The notes under the pieces: generated by a model
Told to the model about the DNA's origin: nothing
Seen by the model: the letters and a program-made list of their open reading frames with translations, nothing else
Database searches by the model: none
Assembly (NCBI GenBank): GCA_038534195.1
Contig: JBCAXE010000007.1
Location: 47,076-111,075, forward strand
DNA: 64,000 bases
Reading direction: 5' to 3'
Source of the DNA: JAJFFW01 sp038534195
Lineage (GTDB): Bacteria > Pseudomonadota > Alphaproteobacteria > Caulobacterales > Parvularculaceae
In this document: positions 35,132-44,513 of the stretch, in pieces
Numbering within the stretch: the stretch's first letter is position 1
How the letters are laid out: each line of letters opens with the position of its first letter
Program-made: the position numbers and the translations under genes

Positions 35132-35482
35132 TTAGAACGCGAACAGGATCGGCTCCGGGCCGGCTTGCTCGTCGTCAGCGCCCTCGGCGCTCTCATCTGC
35201 GCCGTCGATTGCTTTTTCGTCCTCACAGGAATCAACCTCGCCATGCGCGCCTTCGGACAAGCTCGCTGGAGGCGTCGGGCCAAAGGCCGCGGCCGCTTTG
35301 AACTTCTCGTCAAAGCCGATCAGCGTCAAAAATCCCTCAATAAGGGTTGCGCGTTCGACGGACCCGGACGTGCCGGACAGATCATCCGATGTCGTCCACC
35401 CGGACGAGCCAATAAACGGCGCTGCATGCGCTGTCGTCATCAACATTGCGGCTGCGGCGGCCGTCGCTAAAAATCTCGACAT
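35132..35482 (-). CDS. Small secreted acidic protein
   Basis: A 116-residue protein with a clean Sec signal peptide (MSRFLATAAAAAMLMTTAHA). The mature part has a short hydrophobic helix (ATLIEGFLTLIGF) and a strongly acidic tail (EDEKAIDGADESAEGADDE) ending in PILFAF. No cysteine pair or enzyme motif. GGAGGGAGAG precedes ATG 35482. Monocistronic: the bidirectional terminator lies 25 bases beyond its stop. Function unknown. Confidence 0.7.
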   Translation of the reverse strand: MSRFLATAAAAAMLMTTAHAAPFIGSSGWTTSDDLSGTSGSVERATLIEGFLTLIGFDEKFKAAAAFGPTPPASLSEGAHGEVDSCEDEKAIDGADESAEGADDEQAGPEPILFAF

Positions 35483-35581
35483 TAGGCACTCTCCCTCCGT
35501 AATGCGTCATTTTGACCTTCATACGCCAAGTTGTGCGCGAAAGTCACCCCTTTACTCACACGAAATGGGGCGGAAGCGAGG

Positions 35582-36694
35582 CTATTTCAAGGCCTCAAGC
35601 GGCGGCGTGTAGTCGATATTCAGCGCTCGGGACACTGCTTCGTACGTCACGAGACCCCGGTGCACATTAAGACCGTTCAGTAAGTGCTTGTTTTTCTTGA
35701 GCGCTTCGAGCCCATCGTCGGCAATTTGCAACCCATAGGCGAGTGTCGCGTTGTTCAGGGCGTGAGACGACGTCATGGGGACAGCGCCGGGCATATTCGC
35801 GACGCAATAATGGAGGACGCCGTCTACTTCATAGGTGGGCTTTTCATGGGTTGTCGCGCGCGAGGTCTCAAAACATCCGCCCTGATCGATCGCCACATCA
35901 ACGAGAACGGCGCCTTCTTTCATGCCCTTCAGCATATCGCGGGTGACAAGCTTCGGCGCGCTCGCGCCCGGGATCAGCACCGCCCCCACAACAACGTCAG
36001 CGGCGTCGGTTTCCTCATCCAGCGCCTCGAAGGTGGAGTAGCGGGTCTTCACGCGCCCAAGGAAAATATCGTCCAGCTCCGCCATGCGCCGTAGGTTGCG
36101 CTCAAGGATCGTCACGTCGGCGCCAAGGCCGACGGCCATCTTCGCTGCGTGCGTGCCGACGACGCCGCCGCCGATCACAAGAACCTTCGCCGGCAACACG
36201 CCGGGCACGCCGCCCATCAAAAGTCCCCGGCCGCCGCGGTGCGCGGTGAGCGCGTAAGCAGCCGCCTGAATGGACAAACGCCCCGCCACTTCACTCATGG
36301 GCGCTAATAACGGCAGGCCGCCAAAATCATCGGTCACAGTTTCATAAGCGATGCATGTCGCCCCGGATGCGATCAAGCCCTGCGTTTGTTCAGGGTCCGG
36401 CGCGAGGTGGAGGTACGTGTAGAGAATTTGGCCTTCGCGGAGCTGTGCGTACTCGACAGGCTGAGGCTCTTTCACCTTAACGATCATGTCAGCCTGTTCA
36501 AAGATGGTCTTCGCGTCGCCGACAATTTTCGCGCCGGCGGCGCGATAGTCGTCATCGCTTGATTTCACGCCGACCCCTGCGCCGGTTTCAATCAGGACGT
36601 CGTGGCCATGCTCCACATATTCGCGGACGCTGCCGGGGGTGAGCCCCACGCGAAACTCAGAATTTTTTATTTCCTTTGGAACGCCGACGCGCAT
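35582..36694 (-). CDS. ald: Alanine dehydrogenase
   Basis: NAD-dependent enzyme of 370 residues that interconverts alanine with pyruvate and ammonia. N-terminal MRVGVPKEIKNSEFRVGLTP, catalytic VKVKEPQ (Lys) and a Rossmann motif VLVIGGGVVGTHAA; downstream LVDVAIDQGGCFETSRATTHEKPT is the Ald signature region. Length equals the family norm. Stands alone. An upstream Lrp-type regulator gene is not present. Confidence 0.96.
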   Translation of the reverse strand: MRVGVPKEIKNSEFRVGLTPGSVREYVEHGHDVLIETGAGVGVKSSDDDYRAAGAKIVGDAKTIFEQADMIVKVKEPQPVEYAQLREGQILYTYLHLAPDPEQTQGLIASGATCIAYETVTDDFGGLPLLAPMSEVAGRLSIQAAAYALTAHRGGRGLLMGGVPGVLPAKVLVIGGGVVGTHAAKMAVGLGADVTILERNLRRMAELDDIFLGRVKTRYSTFEALDEETDAADVVVGAVLIPGASAPKLVTRDMLKGMKEGAVLVDVAIDQGGCFETSRATTHEKPTYEVDGVLHYCVANMPGAVPMTSSHALNNATLAYGLQIADDGLEALKKNKHLLNGLNVHRGLVTYEAVSRALNIDYTPPLEALK

Positions 36695-36842
36695 TTCGCT
36701 CTCCCAGATTGGTTTTTAAGGGGTCACTAGCAGATTGCCGCCGCCGCGGCGAGGGGCGGCGGCCGCATAAACTTCACGCCTTGATGAATTCATCTCCGAA
36801 GGCAATACTGGTAGCCAGGCATCTAAAATCATTGGGAATTTG

Positions 36843-39281
36843 ATGAAAAATCTGATCGTACTCCGCGCCGTGTTCATCGCGGCGCTCGCCCATGTCAGTC
36901 AGGCGGCCGCGGACCCTATCCATCAAACCAAAGGCGACTTCCAAGATAAATTTCGCCAGCTCGAAGAGAGTTGGCGCTCGCCCAACATCTACCGGACCGC
37001 GGCGGGCGAGCCCGGCTTTGCTTATTGGCAACAACAGGCCGACTACGAGATCAAAGTCAGCCTGGATGAGAGTGCGCGGCGTCTGACGGCTTCTGAGCGC
37101 ATCACGTATAAGAATAACTCCCCCGACACCTTGCGATATATCTGGCTGCAACTGGACCAAAACCGCTTCCGCAAAGACTCTCTTTCGGAACGCTCATCAA
37201 GCTTCGGCGGTATGGGCCAACGCGGGCCCGGCGGCAGCGTTGGCGGCGACGGCGACCCAGCGCGCATCAGCTTCGGCGCATTGCGCCGTCATCAAGCCAT
37301 GAAAGACCGGCCTCTGGGGTATGAGATCGGGGCTGTAAAAGACGCCTCGGGCGCCGACCTGCCCCATACGATCGTCGGCACACTGATGAGAATTGATTTG
37401 CCGAAGCCATTAGGTCCGCGCCAATCGATCACATTCTCCATCGACTGGGCGAACAATATTCTGGAAGAGAACGCGGTTTCCGCGCGCGCTGGCTATGAAG
37501 CGTTCGACGACGGCAACGATATCTTTTTGCTCGCTCAATGGTATCCGCGTCTTATCGCCTATTCAGACTATGAAGGCTGGCACAACAAGGAATTCCTCGG
37601 GCGCGGTGAGTTCACGCTCGAATTCGGCGATTACACAGTCGAGATCACCGCGCCAGCGGATCACATCGTCGCTTCCACGGGTGTTCTGCAAAACCCGGAC
37701 GATGTTCTCGATCAAACGCACAAGGAACGTTTGGAGAGCGCCAAAACCGCCAACAGACCCGTCTTTATCGTCACGCCTGAAGAAGCGCTTGAAAAAGAGA
37801 AAACAAAAAGCGCTGACGTGAAGACATGGCGGTTTGCGGCGGAAAATGTGCGCGATTTTGCGTGGGGATCGTCGCGAAAATTTATTTGGGATGCGCAAGG
37901 ATACGAGCAAGAGGGGGCCGCGCAGCCCCTTGTCATGGCGATGTCCTTCTATCCGAAGGAGGGTGAGCCTTTGTGGTCGAAATATTCGACGCAAGCGATC
38001 ATCCAGACCATGGAGGTCTACTCCCGATTCAGCTTCGATTATCCGTACCCCACGGCCCAGTCGGTGAACGGTCCAGTGGGCGGCATGGAATATCCGATGA
38101 TTACCTTCAATGGTCCGCGCACCACGCTCCAGGACGACGGTACGCGAACCTATTCACGATCCGAAAAACGGTTTCTGATCGGCGTTGTTATCCATGAAAT
38201 CGGCCATATCTATTTTCCGATGATCGTCAATTCCGATGAGCGTCAATGGACCTGGATGGACGAAGGCCTCAACTCATTCCTCCAGTTTGTGGCGGAGCAG
38301 GAATGGGATCCGGACTATCCCTCTCGCCGCGGCGAGCCGCGCGATATCGTCGACTATATGAAGTCGACGCGGCAGGTACCGATCATGACGAACTCGGAGA
38401 GCATTCTTCAATTCGGCAACAACGCCTACGGGAAACCTGCCACAGCGCTGAACATCTTGCGCGAGACAATTCTTGGCCGAGAGCTTTTCGACTTCGCATT
38501 TAAGGAATATGCGCGGCGTTGGAAATTCAAACGCCCGACGCCGGAAGACTTTTTCCGGACCATGGAGGAGGCCTCCGGCGTTGATCTCGACTGGTTCTGG
38601 CGCGGCTGGTTCTATTCAACCGATCATGTGGATATTTCCATCGACCGCATCTACCAGCTGCGTCTCGATACGGAAGACCCGGATATTGATTTGGCGCGCG
38701 AACGCGAATTCGATCTTAAGGCGCCGTCTTCGTTAACGGATACGCGAAACAAGGAGGAGGGCGTAAAGTTCCGCGTTGAGCGCATGCCGGACCTTAAAGA
38801 TTTCTACGATGAAAACGATAAGTTCACCGTCTCGAACAAGGATCGGAACAAATATCAATCCTTCCTGAAGGGGCTTGAGGACTGGGAGCGCGACGCGCTC
38901 GCCCGCGCCGTTGAAGAAGACGAGAATTATTACGTCATGCATTTCTCCAATAAGGGCGGATTGGTAATGCCGATCATCCTTGAAATCACGTACGCGGACG
39001 ACACCAAGGAAGAATATCGCATGCCCGCCGAAATCTGGCGGCGCAGCCCGAAGAAGGTCGCAAAGCTCTTCATTACAGAAAAAGAAATCAAGGATGTCGT
39101 CGTCGATCCGCATCTGGAGACGGCTGATGTGGATCTCGATAATAACTACTATCCGAGCCGCATTATGCCTTCGCGCATTGAGGCTTACAAAGCGCGTCGC
39201 CCGAGCCGCGATCTGATGCAGGACGTCAAAACGAAACTAAAAGACAAAGACGAAGAAGATGGTGATGAAAGCGATAGTTAG
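36843..39281 (+). CDS. M1-family metallopeptidase
   Basis: Exported peptidase of 812 residues. Signal peptide ends near SQAAA. The catalytic zinc site is HEIGH (His451, Glu452, His455) with Glu474 eighteen residues later in WMDEGLN, the gluzincin spacing. VGGMEYPMITFNG corresponds to the GxMEN exopeptidase loop of M1 aminopeptidases, in the altered GGMEYP form found in a periplasmic subgroup. A C-terminal beta region holds NEEVxx-free domains of unknown use. ATG 36843 rather than the adjoining TTG. A DUF6702 gene overlaps its 3' end, a recurrent pairing. Confidence 0.9.
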   Translation: MKNLIVLRAVFIAALAHVSQAAADPIHQTKGDFQDKFRQLEESWRSPNIYRTAAGEPGFAYWQQQADYEIKVSLDESARRLTASERITYKNNSPDTLRYIWLQLDQNRFRKDSLSERSSSFGGMGQRGPGGSVGGDGDPARISFGALRRHQAMKDRPLGYEIGAVKDASGADLPHTIVGTLMRIDLPKPLGPRQSITFSIDWANNILEENAVSARAGYEAFDDGNDIFLLAQWYPRLIAYSDYEGWHNKEFLGRGEFTLEFGDYTVEITAPADHIVASTGVLQNPDDVLDQTHKERLESAKTANRPVFIVTPEEALEKEKTKSADVKTWRFAAENVRDFAWGSSRKFIWDAQGYEQEGAAQPLVMAMSFYPKEGEPLWSKYSTQAIIQTMEVYSRFSFDYPYPTAQSVNGPVGGMEYPMITFNGPRTTLQDDGTRTYSRSEKRFLIGVVIHEIGHIYFPMIVNSDERQWTWMDEGLNSFLQFVAEQEWDPDYPSRRGEPRDIVDYMKSTRQVPIMTNSESILQFGNNAYGKPATALNILRETILGRELFDFAFKEYARRWKFKRPTPEDFFRTMEEASGVDLDWFWRGWFYSTDHVDISIDRIYQLRLDTEDPDIDLAREREFDLKAPSSLTDTRNKEEGVKFRVERMPDLKDFYDENDKFTVSNKDRNKYQSFLKGLEDWERDALARAVEEDENYYVMHFSNKGGLVMPIILEITYADDTKEEYRMPAEIWRRSPKKVAKLFITEKEIKDVVVDPHLETADVDLDNNYYPSRIMPSRIEAYKARRPSRDLMQDVKTKLKDKDEEDGDESDS

Positions 39282-39780
39282 AGCTCTAAACCTGTTCATC
39301 ATCGCCGTGGTCTCGCTCTCGGTCGCCGCTGCGCACCAACAGCGCGCCGCGTTTACGACGGTTCTCTTCAATGATCGCACGGGCAATCTGGAGGTGATGC
39401 ACAAAGTCTTTGTGCATGACGCAGAGCACGCCGCGGAGGATATGTGGGGCCACGCCGATATTGTGACGGATGCAGCGCAACAGGAACGTTTTGCTGGTTA
39501 TGTGCGCCGCCGGTTTGAGTTACGCGATGAAAATAACGAAAAAATTGAATTAAAAGCGGTCGGCCATGAGATCGAGGGGCCCTATTTATGGGTTTATCAG
39601 GAAGCGCCTGCGCCAAAGGGCGACGCGAAATTGACCGTGAACGACCAAATACTCCGAGATTTTTGGGAAGATCAGGGGAATATGGTCAATATCGAACATG
39701 GCGATTTCCGCGGGACGCTCGTGTTCACGGACGGCGACGGCGCGCAGGCGATTGCGTTGACCCCGGAGCCGGCGAGATAG
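39259..39780 (+). CDS. DUF6702-like exported protein
   Basis: A 173-residue protein with a signal peptide (LFIIAVVSLSVAAA) and then HQQRAAFTTVLFNDRTGNLEVMHKVFVHDAEHA-like sequence (residues about 26-58), which matches the DUF6702 pattern of a small beta-sandwich often coded next to an M1-type peptidase. It starts 23 bases before the peptidase stop (ATG 39259, GTG 39262 or ATG 39265). It may be a partner or substrate-binding accessory of the peptidase; this is inferred from position only. Confidence 0.75.
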   Translation: MVMKAIVRALNLFIIAVVSLSVAAAHQQRAAFTTVLFNDRTGNLEVMHKVFVHDAEHAAEDMWGHADIVTDAAQQERFAGYVRRRFELRDENNEKIELKAVGHEIEGPYLWVYQEAPAPKGDAKLTVNDQILRDFWEDQGNMVNIEHGDFRGTLVFTDGDGAQAIALTPEPAR

Positions 39781-39878
39781 CGAAAATCTGAATTTTTAAA
39801 AATGGCTGACGCGGATTAAGCGGACGCCAACATTCGCTCGGCACTCTTGGCAAGTATTTCATGTGAGAGGTCATCGCT

Positions 39879-40601
39879 ATGCTGAGCACCGCCCGTGTTG
39901 ACATCCCCGTATCTGTGGAAGCCCGCCTCCAGCGGTCGTCCGAGTTTGTCGATAATATTATGGAGTTCGCGCGAGAGGACTTGATCGGATTTCGCCGTCC
40001 ACTGGCGGCGACGTTCGCGTTCACCGCGCCGCTCATTCTGGCCTTTGTCTATGCGTCAGCCGGCTTGATCCCGATGGTCAAGATCGCCTCCAGTTATTTC
40101 GTTGTTGCGGCGGCGGGTCTTTACCTTGTGGGGCGCGATCAATGGCCGGACCTGGTGAGTGAGTTTGAAGCACGCTCGGTGGAGAAACGCAAAGCTACCG
40201 CCGATCTGAAATGTGGGTTCACTGAATCGTCTTTTCTGAGCCTCACCCGCGCGCCCCGCTTTATCGAGCATGAGCATGGCGTTCTGGTGTTCGTTGATGT
40301 GGGCGACTTCAAGACCCTCTTTTTGTCGGTTCGCGACGAAGCCGACGATCCGCGCTGGCAACTCTATCTGGACGGCGCGCTCTATCGGAAGATTTGGCGC
40401 TGGATGCGGCTTCCCGTATCGCGCGAATTAGTGACGTTTAAAACAGAGGGCTCGAAACTGCCGCAGAACGTGGACATCAAAACAATCAACTCGATCGATG
40501 TTTGGGAGGCGGTCGATCTGGCGCTGGGCGAGCCATTGGATGGGGCGATCATTCATCGCCCCTTCCACGAGCTTGTGGACTCTATCGAACGCATGCTTTA
40601 G
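39879..40601 (+). CDS. Membrane-associated protein of unknown function
   Basis: A 240-residue protein. The N-terminal ~45 residues are soluble and helical; two hydrophobic helices follow (FAFTAPLILAFVYASAG and IASSYFVVAAAGLYLVG); the rest is a cytoplasmic beta-alpha domain with VLVFVDVGDFKTLFLSV and a C-terminal helix (FHELVDSIERML). The central part looks like a small regulatory fold but I recognise no family. ATG 39879 has GAGAGG upstream. Located just before lipA; seventy bases separate them. Confidence 0.65.
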   Translation: MLSTARVDIPVSVEARLQRSSEFVDNIMEFAREDLIGFRRPLAATFAFTAPLILAFVYASAGLIPMVKIASSYFVVAAAGLYLVGRDQWPDLVSEFEARSVEKRKATADLKCGFTESSFLSLTRAPRFIEHEHGVLVFVDVGDFKTLFLSVRDEADDPRWQLYLDGALYRKIWRWMRLPVSRELVTFKTEGSKLPQNVDIKTINSIDVWEAVDLALGEPLDGAIIHRPFHELVDSIERML

Positions 40602-40674
40602 CGGCGAAAAAGCGCGGCCCCGGAGCGGCGTCTCGCCCCTTACATTCGGGCTCGGCCCTTGCTACATGGGCGCA

Positions 40675-41631
40675 ATGGCGACGCTTCTTGACCTGAACGA
40701 TAAAAAAACCGCTCGGCATCCCGAAAAGCGGAACCGGCCGGATTCGACGATTTTGCGAAAGCCCCACTGGATCCGTGTGAAGGCGCCCACCTCCGCCGGG
40801 TTCGCTGAAACGCGCGCCATCGTGCGCTCGAAAAATCTCCACACGGTCTGCGAAGAGGCGGCGTGTCCGAATATCGGCGAATGCTGGTCGAAGAAGCACG
40901 CGACCATGATGATCATGGGCGACACCTGCACGCGCGCCTGCGCATTCTGCAACGTGAAAACCGGGTTGCCCCAGGCGCTAGATCCCGAGGAGCCGCGCAA
41001 TGTTGCGGAGGCGGTCGCGGAGATGGGCTTGTCGCACGTTGTAATCACGTCGGTTGACCGCGATGATTTGTCAGACGGCGGGGGACAGCATTTCGCCGAT
41101 GTCGTTACGGCGATCCGTGAGCGGTCGCCGGGGACGACAATCGAGATTTTAACGCCGGACTTTTTGCGCAAAGACGGCGCCGCTGAAATCGTCATCGATT
41201 CCAAGCCGGATGTGTTCAACCACAATCTGGAGACGACGCCGCGGCTCTATCTGTCGATCCGTCCCGGTGCGCGTTATTACCATTCGCTGCGGTTGCTTGA
41301 ACGGGTGAAAGAGCGCGATCTGCAAATGTTTACAAAATCCGGCATCATGGTCGGACTTGGTGAAAGCCGCGATGAAGTGATGCAGGTGATGGACGACATG
41401 CGGTCCGCAGGCGTCGACTTCATCACGATTGGTCAATACCTACAGCCGACGCGCAAGCATGCGGCCGTGGACAGGTTTGTGACGCCGGATGAATTTAAAT
41501 CATACGAGTCCGTTGCACGAGCCAAAGGGTTCCTGATGGTGTCAGCCTCGCCGCTGACGCGCTCATCGCACCATGCGGGCGAGGACTTTGCGAAGCTTAA
41601 GGCCGCGCGGGCCGCTAAAGGGAGCGTTTGA
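40675..41631 (+). CDS. lipA: Lipoyl synthase
   Basis: Radical SAM enzyme of about 318 residues that inserts sulfur at C6 and C8 of protein-bound octanoyl chains. The auxiliary cluster motif is CEEAACPNIGEC and the radical SAM motif CTRACAFC; the RxxxS-type C-terminal segment is SPLTRSSHHAGEDF. ATG 40675 (MATLLDL) fits the family; ATG 40666 is possible, while longer frames enter the preceding gene. Followed by a GST-like gene and the coq10/ratA gene. Confidence 0.97.
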   Translation: MATLLDLNDKKTARHPEKRNRPDSTILRKPHWIRVKAPTSAGFAETRAIVRSKNLHTVCEEAACPNIGECWSKKHATMMIMGDTCTRACAFCNVKTGLPQALDPEEPRNVAEAVAEMGLSHVVITSVDRDDLSDGGGQHFADVVTAIRERSPGTTIEILTPDFLRKDGAAEIVIDSKPDVFNHNLETTPRLYLSIRPGARYYHSLRLLERVKERDLQMFTKSGIMVGLGESRDEVMQVMDDMRSAGVDFITIGQYLQPTRKHAAVDRFVTPDEFKSYESVARAKGFLMVSASPLTRSSHHAGEDFAKLKAARAAKGSV

Positions 41632-41635
41632 TTTG

Positions 41636-42319
41636 GTGCGTAAACTTTATGATTTGTGCACGGCGGATAGGGACGTACGCTTAAGCCCGCCCTGCTGGGT
41701 CGCGAAATTCGCACTCATGCACAAGGATCTCGATTTTGAGACTGTGCCGCTGGGGTTTACCGAGAAGGATAAGCTTCCCGATCCCGAGTATGGCCGCTTC
41801 CCAATTCTTGACGATGACGGCGACATTGTTCGCGATAGTATGACGATCGTATCGTATCTGGAAGAAAAACATCCCGAAAAACCATTATTTGAGACCAAGC
41901 ACGCGCAAGCCTCCGCCTCTTTTTATCAAGCGTATCTCGGCGCGCACCTGTTCCCGTCATTGGCGCCGCTCATGTTTATCCGGGTGCATGATGCGCTGAA
42001 CGACGACAACAAGTCCTATTTCCGGGAGTCGCGCGAAAAACGGTTCGGCGTCACGCTCGAGGCGTTGGCGGCGCAAGACGGTTTGTCGGAAAAAACTGAA
42101 GCGGCCTTAGCGACGCTTGTGGCGCCGCTGAGCGAACACGCTTTTTATGGCGGCGATAGCCCGAACCTGTGCGACTATGTGGTCGCTGGTCCGTTCATGT
42201 GGAAGCACGCCCTAACGGATGAACATTTGTTTGAAACGCCGAAAGAGTTCGCCGCATGGTTCGAGCGCATACTCGATCTCTTTGACGGGTACGCACGGAA
42301 GGCGCCGCGCGCCGCATGA
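41636..42319 (+). CDS. Glutathione S-transferase family protein (etherase-like)
   Basis: About 227 residues. Thioredoxin-like N-terminal domain (KLYDLCTADRDVRLSPPCWV, then FPILDDDGDIVRDSMTIVSYLEE) and a helical C-terminal domain. The DRDVRxSPxCW opening resembles the LigE/LigF beta-etherase side of the GST superfamily. I begin it at GTG 41636 with GGGAG upstream, four bases after lipA; TTG 41633 is the alternative. Its stop overlaps the next ATG. Substrate not known. Confidence 0.85.
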   Translation: MRKLYDLCTADRDVRLSPPCWVAKFALMHKDLDFETVPLGFTEKDKLPDPEYGRFPILDDDGDIVRDSMTIVSYLEEKHPEKPLFETKHAQASASFYQAYLGAHLFPSLAPLMFIRVHDALNDDNKSYFRESREKRFGVTLEALAAQDGLSEKTEAALATLVAPLSEHAFYGGDSPNLCDYVVAGPFMWKHALTDEHLFETPKEFAAWFERILDLFDGYARKAPRAA

Positions 42320-42774
42320 CGACCCGTAAGACGACCACAGACGTACCGTTCACCGCCGAACAGATGTTTGATCTGGTGGCGGACGTTGAGAAATATCCGG
42401 AGTTCATTCCGTACTGTATTGGCCTGCGCGTTGTCTCAAATAACGCGGAGGAGGGCATTGGCGCGATCACCGCAGACATGCTCGTGGCCTACAAGGTGTT
42501 TCGGGAAAAATTCCGCAGCCGCGCGGAATTGGACCGAATGAGCGGCCGGATCGATGTCGAGTATGTGGACGGCCCGTTCCGGCATCTGAATAATAAGTGG
42601 CGTTTTACAAACAAGCCTCAGGGCGGCAGTACGGTCGAATTCGAAATTGCATTTGAGTTCCGCAATCTGCTTTTGCAGGCGACGGCGCGCAACGTATTCG
42701 AAAAAGCCTTCGTGAAAATGACCGACGCGTTTGTGGCTCGAGCAGAAAGAGTTTACGCGCTGACGCCTGCCTGA
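42316..42774 (+). CDS. Coq10/RatA-type SRPBCC protein
   Basis: A 152-residue START-fold protein of the family that includes the ubiquinone-binding chaperone Coq10 and E. coli RatA. Motifs: VPFTAEQMFDLVADVEKYPEFIPYC-type opening (residues about 10-35), VSNNAEEGIGAI, LDRMSGRIDVEYVDGPFRHLNNKW region and a final long helix with FEKAFVKMTDAFVARA. A role in ubiquinone handling is more likely than the toxin label sometimes attached. ATGA overlap with the GST gene. Its end overlaps the pncC end (convergent) by 22 bases. Confidence 0.88.
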   Translation: MTTRKTTTDVPFTAEQMFDLVADVEKYPEFIPYCIGLRVVSNNAEEGIGAITADMLVAYKVFREKFRSRAELDRMSGRIDVEYVDGPFRHLNNKWRFTNKPQGGSTVEFEIAFEFRNLLLQATARNVFEKAFVKMTDAFVARAERVYALTPA

Positions 42775-43259
42775 AGTTTCTTCAGTAGCAGGCTGAGTGC
42801 GTGTGCGACTGTCGCGGCTCTAATCGCGTGACGGCCCTCATCTGCAAATTTCACTCTTTCCGTGGTCACGGTCGTTTCATCGGCAAGCCCGAAGCAAACG
42901 AGGCCAACAGGTTTTTCTTTCGTGCCGCCGGTGGGTCCGGCGATCCCCGTCACGGAAACGGCGAGGTTTGCTTCTGAGCGCTCGACTGCGCCGCGCGCCA
43001 TGGCGCCGGCCACTTCTTCACTGACAGCGCCATGGGTGTCGATCAGTGAAGTAGGGACTTTTAACATGTCGGATTTTGCGGCGTTGGAATAGGTAATGAA
43101 GCCGCGATCGAAGACGGCCGATGATCCTGCAACGTCAGTGAGGGCGCCGCCGATGAGCCCGCCGGTGCAGGATTCCGCCGTCGCAATCAGGACGCCCTGG
43201 GCCGCCGCCAGTTCGACAACGCGCCGGCTCAATTCGGGTATGTCGTCCGTATCAGGCAT
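42753..43259 (-). CDS. pncC: Nicotinamide-nucleotide amidohydrolase (CinA C-terminal family)
   Basis: A 168-residue single-domain CinA protein that hydrolyses nicotinamide mononucleotide to nicotinate mononucleotide, recycling pyridine nucleotides. Hallmarks are TAESCTGGLIGGALTDVAGSS, VSEEVAGAMARGA and VSVTGIAGPTGGT. The N-terminal COG1058-like domain of full CinA is absent, as in many proteobacteria. The start lies eight bases inside the end of ispDF. Confidence 0.93.
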   Translation of the reverse strand: MPDTDDIPELSRRVVELAAAQGVLIATAESCTGGLIGGALTDVAGSSAVFDRGFITYSNAAKSDMLKVPTSLIDTHGAVSEEVAGAMARGAVERSEANLAVSVTGIAGPTGGTKEKPVGLVCFGLADETTVTTERVKFADEGRHAIRAATVAHALSLLLKKLQAGVSA

Positions 43260-44445
43260 CTGTCGGCAACCTTATCGTTGCAGTCGCCATGGCGGCGACG
43301 CCTTCGCGCCGTCCGGTGAAACCCAATTCTTCCGTGGTGGTCGCCTTCACGGAAAGCCGTTCCGTGGAAACGGACAAGATTTCCGAGAGTGAACCGCGCA
43401 TGGCGTCGCGATGGGGGCCGATCTTCGGCGCCTCGCACATAATCGTAATGTCGCAATGGGTGATGGCGCCGCCGCGCTCAACAACGAGGTCGCGGGCTTT
43501 TTCAAGAAAAATATGCGACGCGGCGCCTTTCCATTGCGGATCGGACGGCGGGAAATGGTCGCCGATATCGCCTGCGCCCAGGGCGCCGAGGATTGCATCG
43601 GTCAGCGCATGCATCGCCACATCCGCATCGGAATGGCCTTTCAGTTTTTTGTCGTGCGGGATCGCGATCCCGCAGAGAATAACAGCGTCGCCATCCTCAA
43701 AGGCGTGAACATCAAAGCCGTGGCCTGTGCGAAATTCATTCATGGTTGCTTTCCGTCCAAGGAGTGTTTCGGCCATCCCAAAATCTTCGGCCTGCGTGAT
43801 TTTCATATTGTCAGGCGACCCGTTCACAAGCGCGACGGACAATCCTGACGCTTCGGCGACCGCGGCGTCGTCCGTGAGCATTTGTCCTTCGGCGGTCTTA
43901 TGCGCCGCAAGAATGTCCGCAAACCGAAACCCTTGCGGGGTCTGCGCGCGCCAGAGGTGATCGCGCGGTACGGTGTCAGCGATGCATGGGCTCGCAGCGC
44001 CGTCCGCCTTCTTAATAGTATCGAAGACCGGCAAAGCAGCGATTGCGCCATGGTGCGCGTCAAGCGCGTCGATAACGCGCGCAATCGTTTCAGCATCAAT
44101 GAAGGGCCGCGCCGCGTCGTGAATCAGAACCGATTGCGGCGCCGTGTCTTCCAGTGAGGTAAGCCCCAGGCGCACGGAGTCCTGGCGTTCAGCGCCGCCG
44201 ATCACCGGCGCGAGCAGTTTCGCGTGAGACGTCAAACCTGCGAGCGCTGCTTCGTACAAATCGTGATCGTCGCGGTGAATGATAATCCGGACCGCGTCGA
44301 TCCGGTCATGGTATAGAAACGCATCGGCCGTACGCGCGAGCACGGCTTTGCCGGCTAACGGACGATATTGCTTTGGACCGCCTTCGGCGCCCGCGCGCGA
44401 TCCGCGGCCGGCGGCGACGATGAGCGCGATGACACTTCCCGACAC
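43252..44445 (-). CDS. ispDF: Bifunctional IspD-IspF isoprenoid synthesis enzyme
   Basis: A fusion of 397 residues covering two steps of the MEP pathway. Residues 1-~225 are the cytidylyltransferase IspD with ALIVAAGRGSRAG and PKQYRPLAGK, and DAARPFID. After a short linker, ~237-397 is IspF (2-C-methylerythritol 2,4-cyclodiphosphate synthase) with GHGFDVHAF, KLKGHSDADVAMHALTDA and the end-motif TTEELGFTGRREGVAAMA. This fusion is common in alphaproteobacteria. Divergent from dusB. Confidence 0.97.
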   Translation of the reverse strand: MSGSVIALIVAAGRGSRAGAEGGPKQYRPLAGKAVLARTADAFLYHDRIDAVRIIIHRDDHDLYEAALAGLTSHAKLLAPVIGGAERQDSVRLGLTSLEDTAPQSVLIHDAARPFIDAETIARVIDALDAHHGAIAALPVFDTIKKADGAASPCIADTVPRDHLWRAQTPQGFRFADILAAHKTAEGQMLTDDAAVAEASGLSVALVNGSPDNMKITQAEDFGMAETLLGRKATMNEFRTGHGFDVHAFEDGDAVILCGIAIPHDKKLKGHSDADVAMHALTDAILGALGAGDIGDHFPPSDPQWKGAASHIFLEKARDLVVERGGAITHCDITIMCEAPKIGPHRDAMRGSLSEILSVSTERLSVKATTTEELGFTGRREGVAAMATATIRLPTDA

Positions 44446-44513
44446 CGGCGCCTCCTTTTTGATTGCCCGTAACCGTCGTTGTAACGGCGCGCATCGATGG
44501 ATTATGGTAGGCT

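Noticed and set aside
42316..42774. Labelling the Coq10/RatA homologue as a toxin
   Set aside because: The neighbourhood (lipA, pncC, ispDF) and family point to ubiquinone-related function; no antitoxin gene adjoins.
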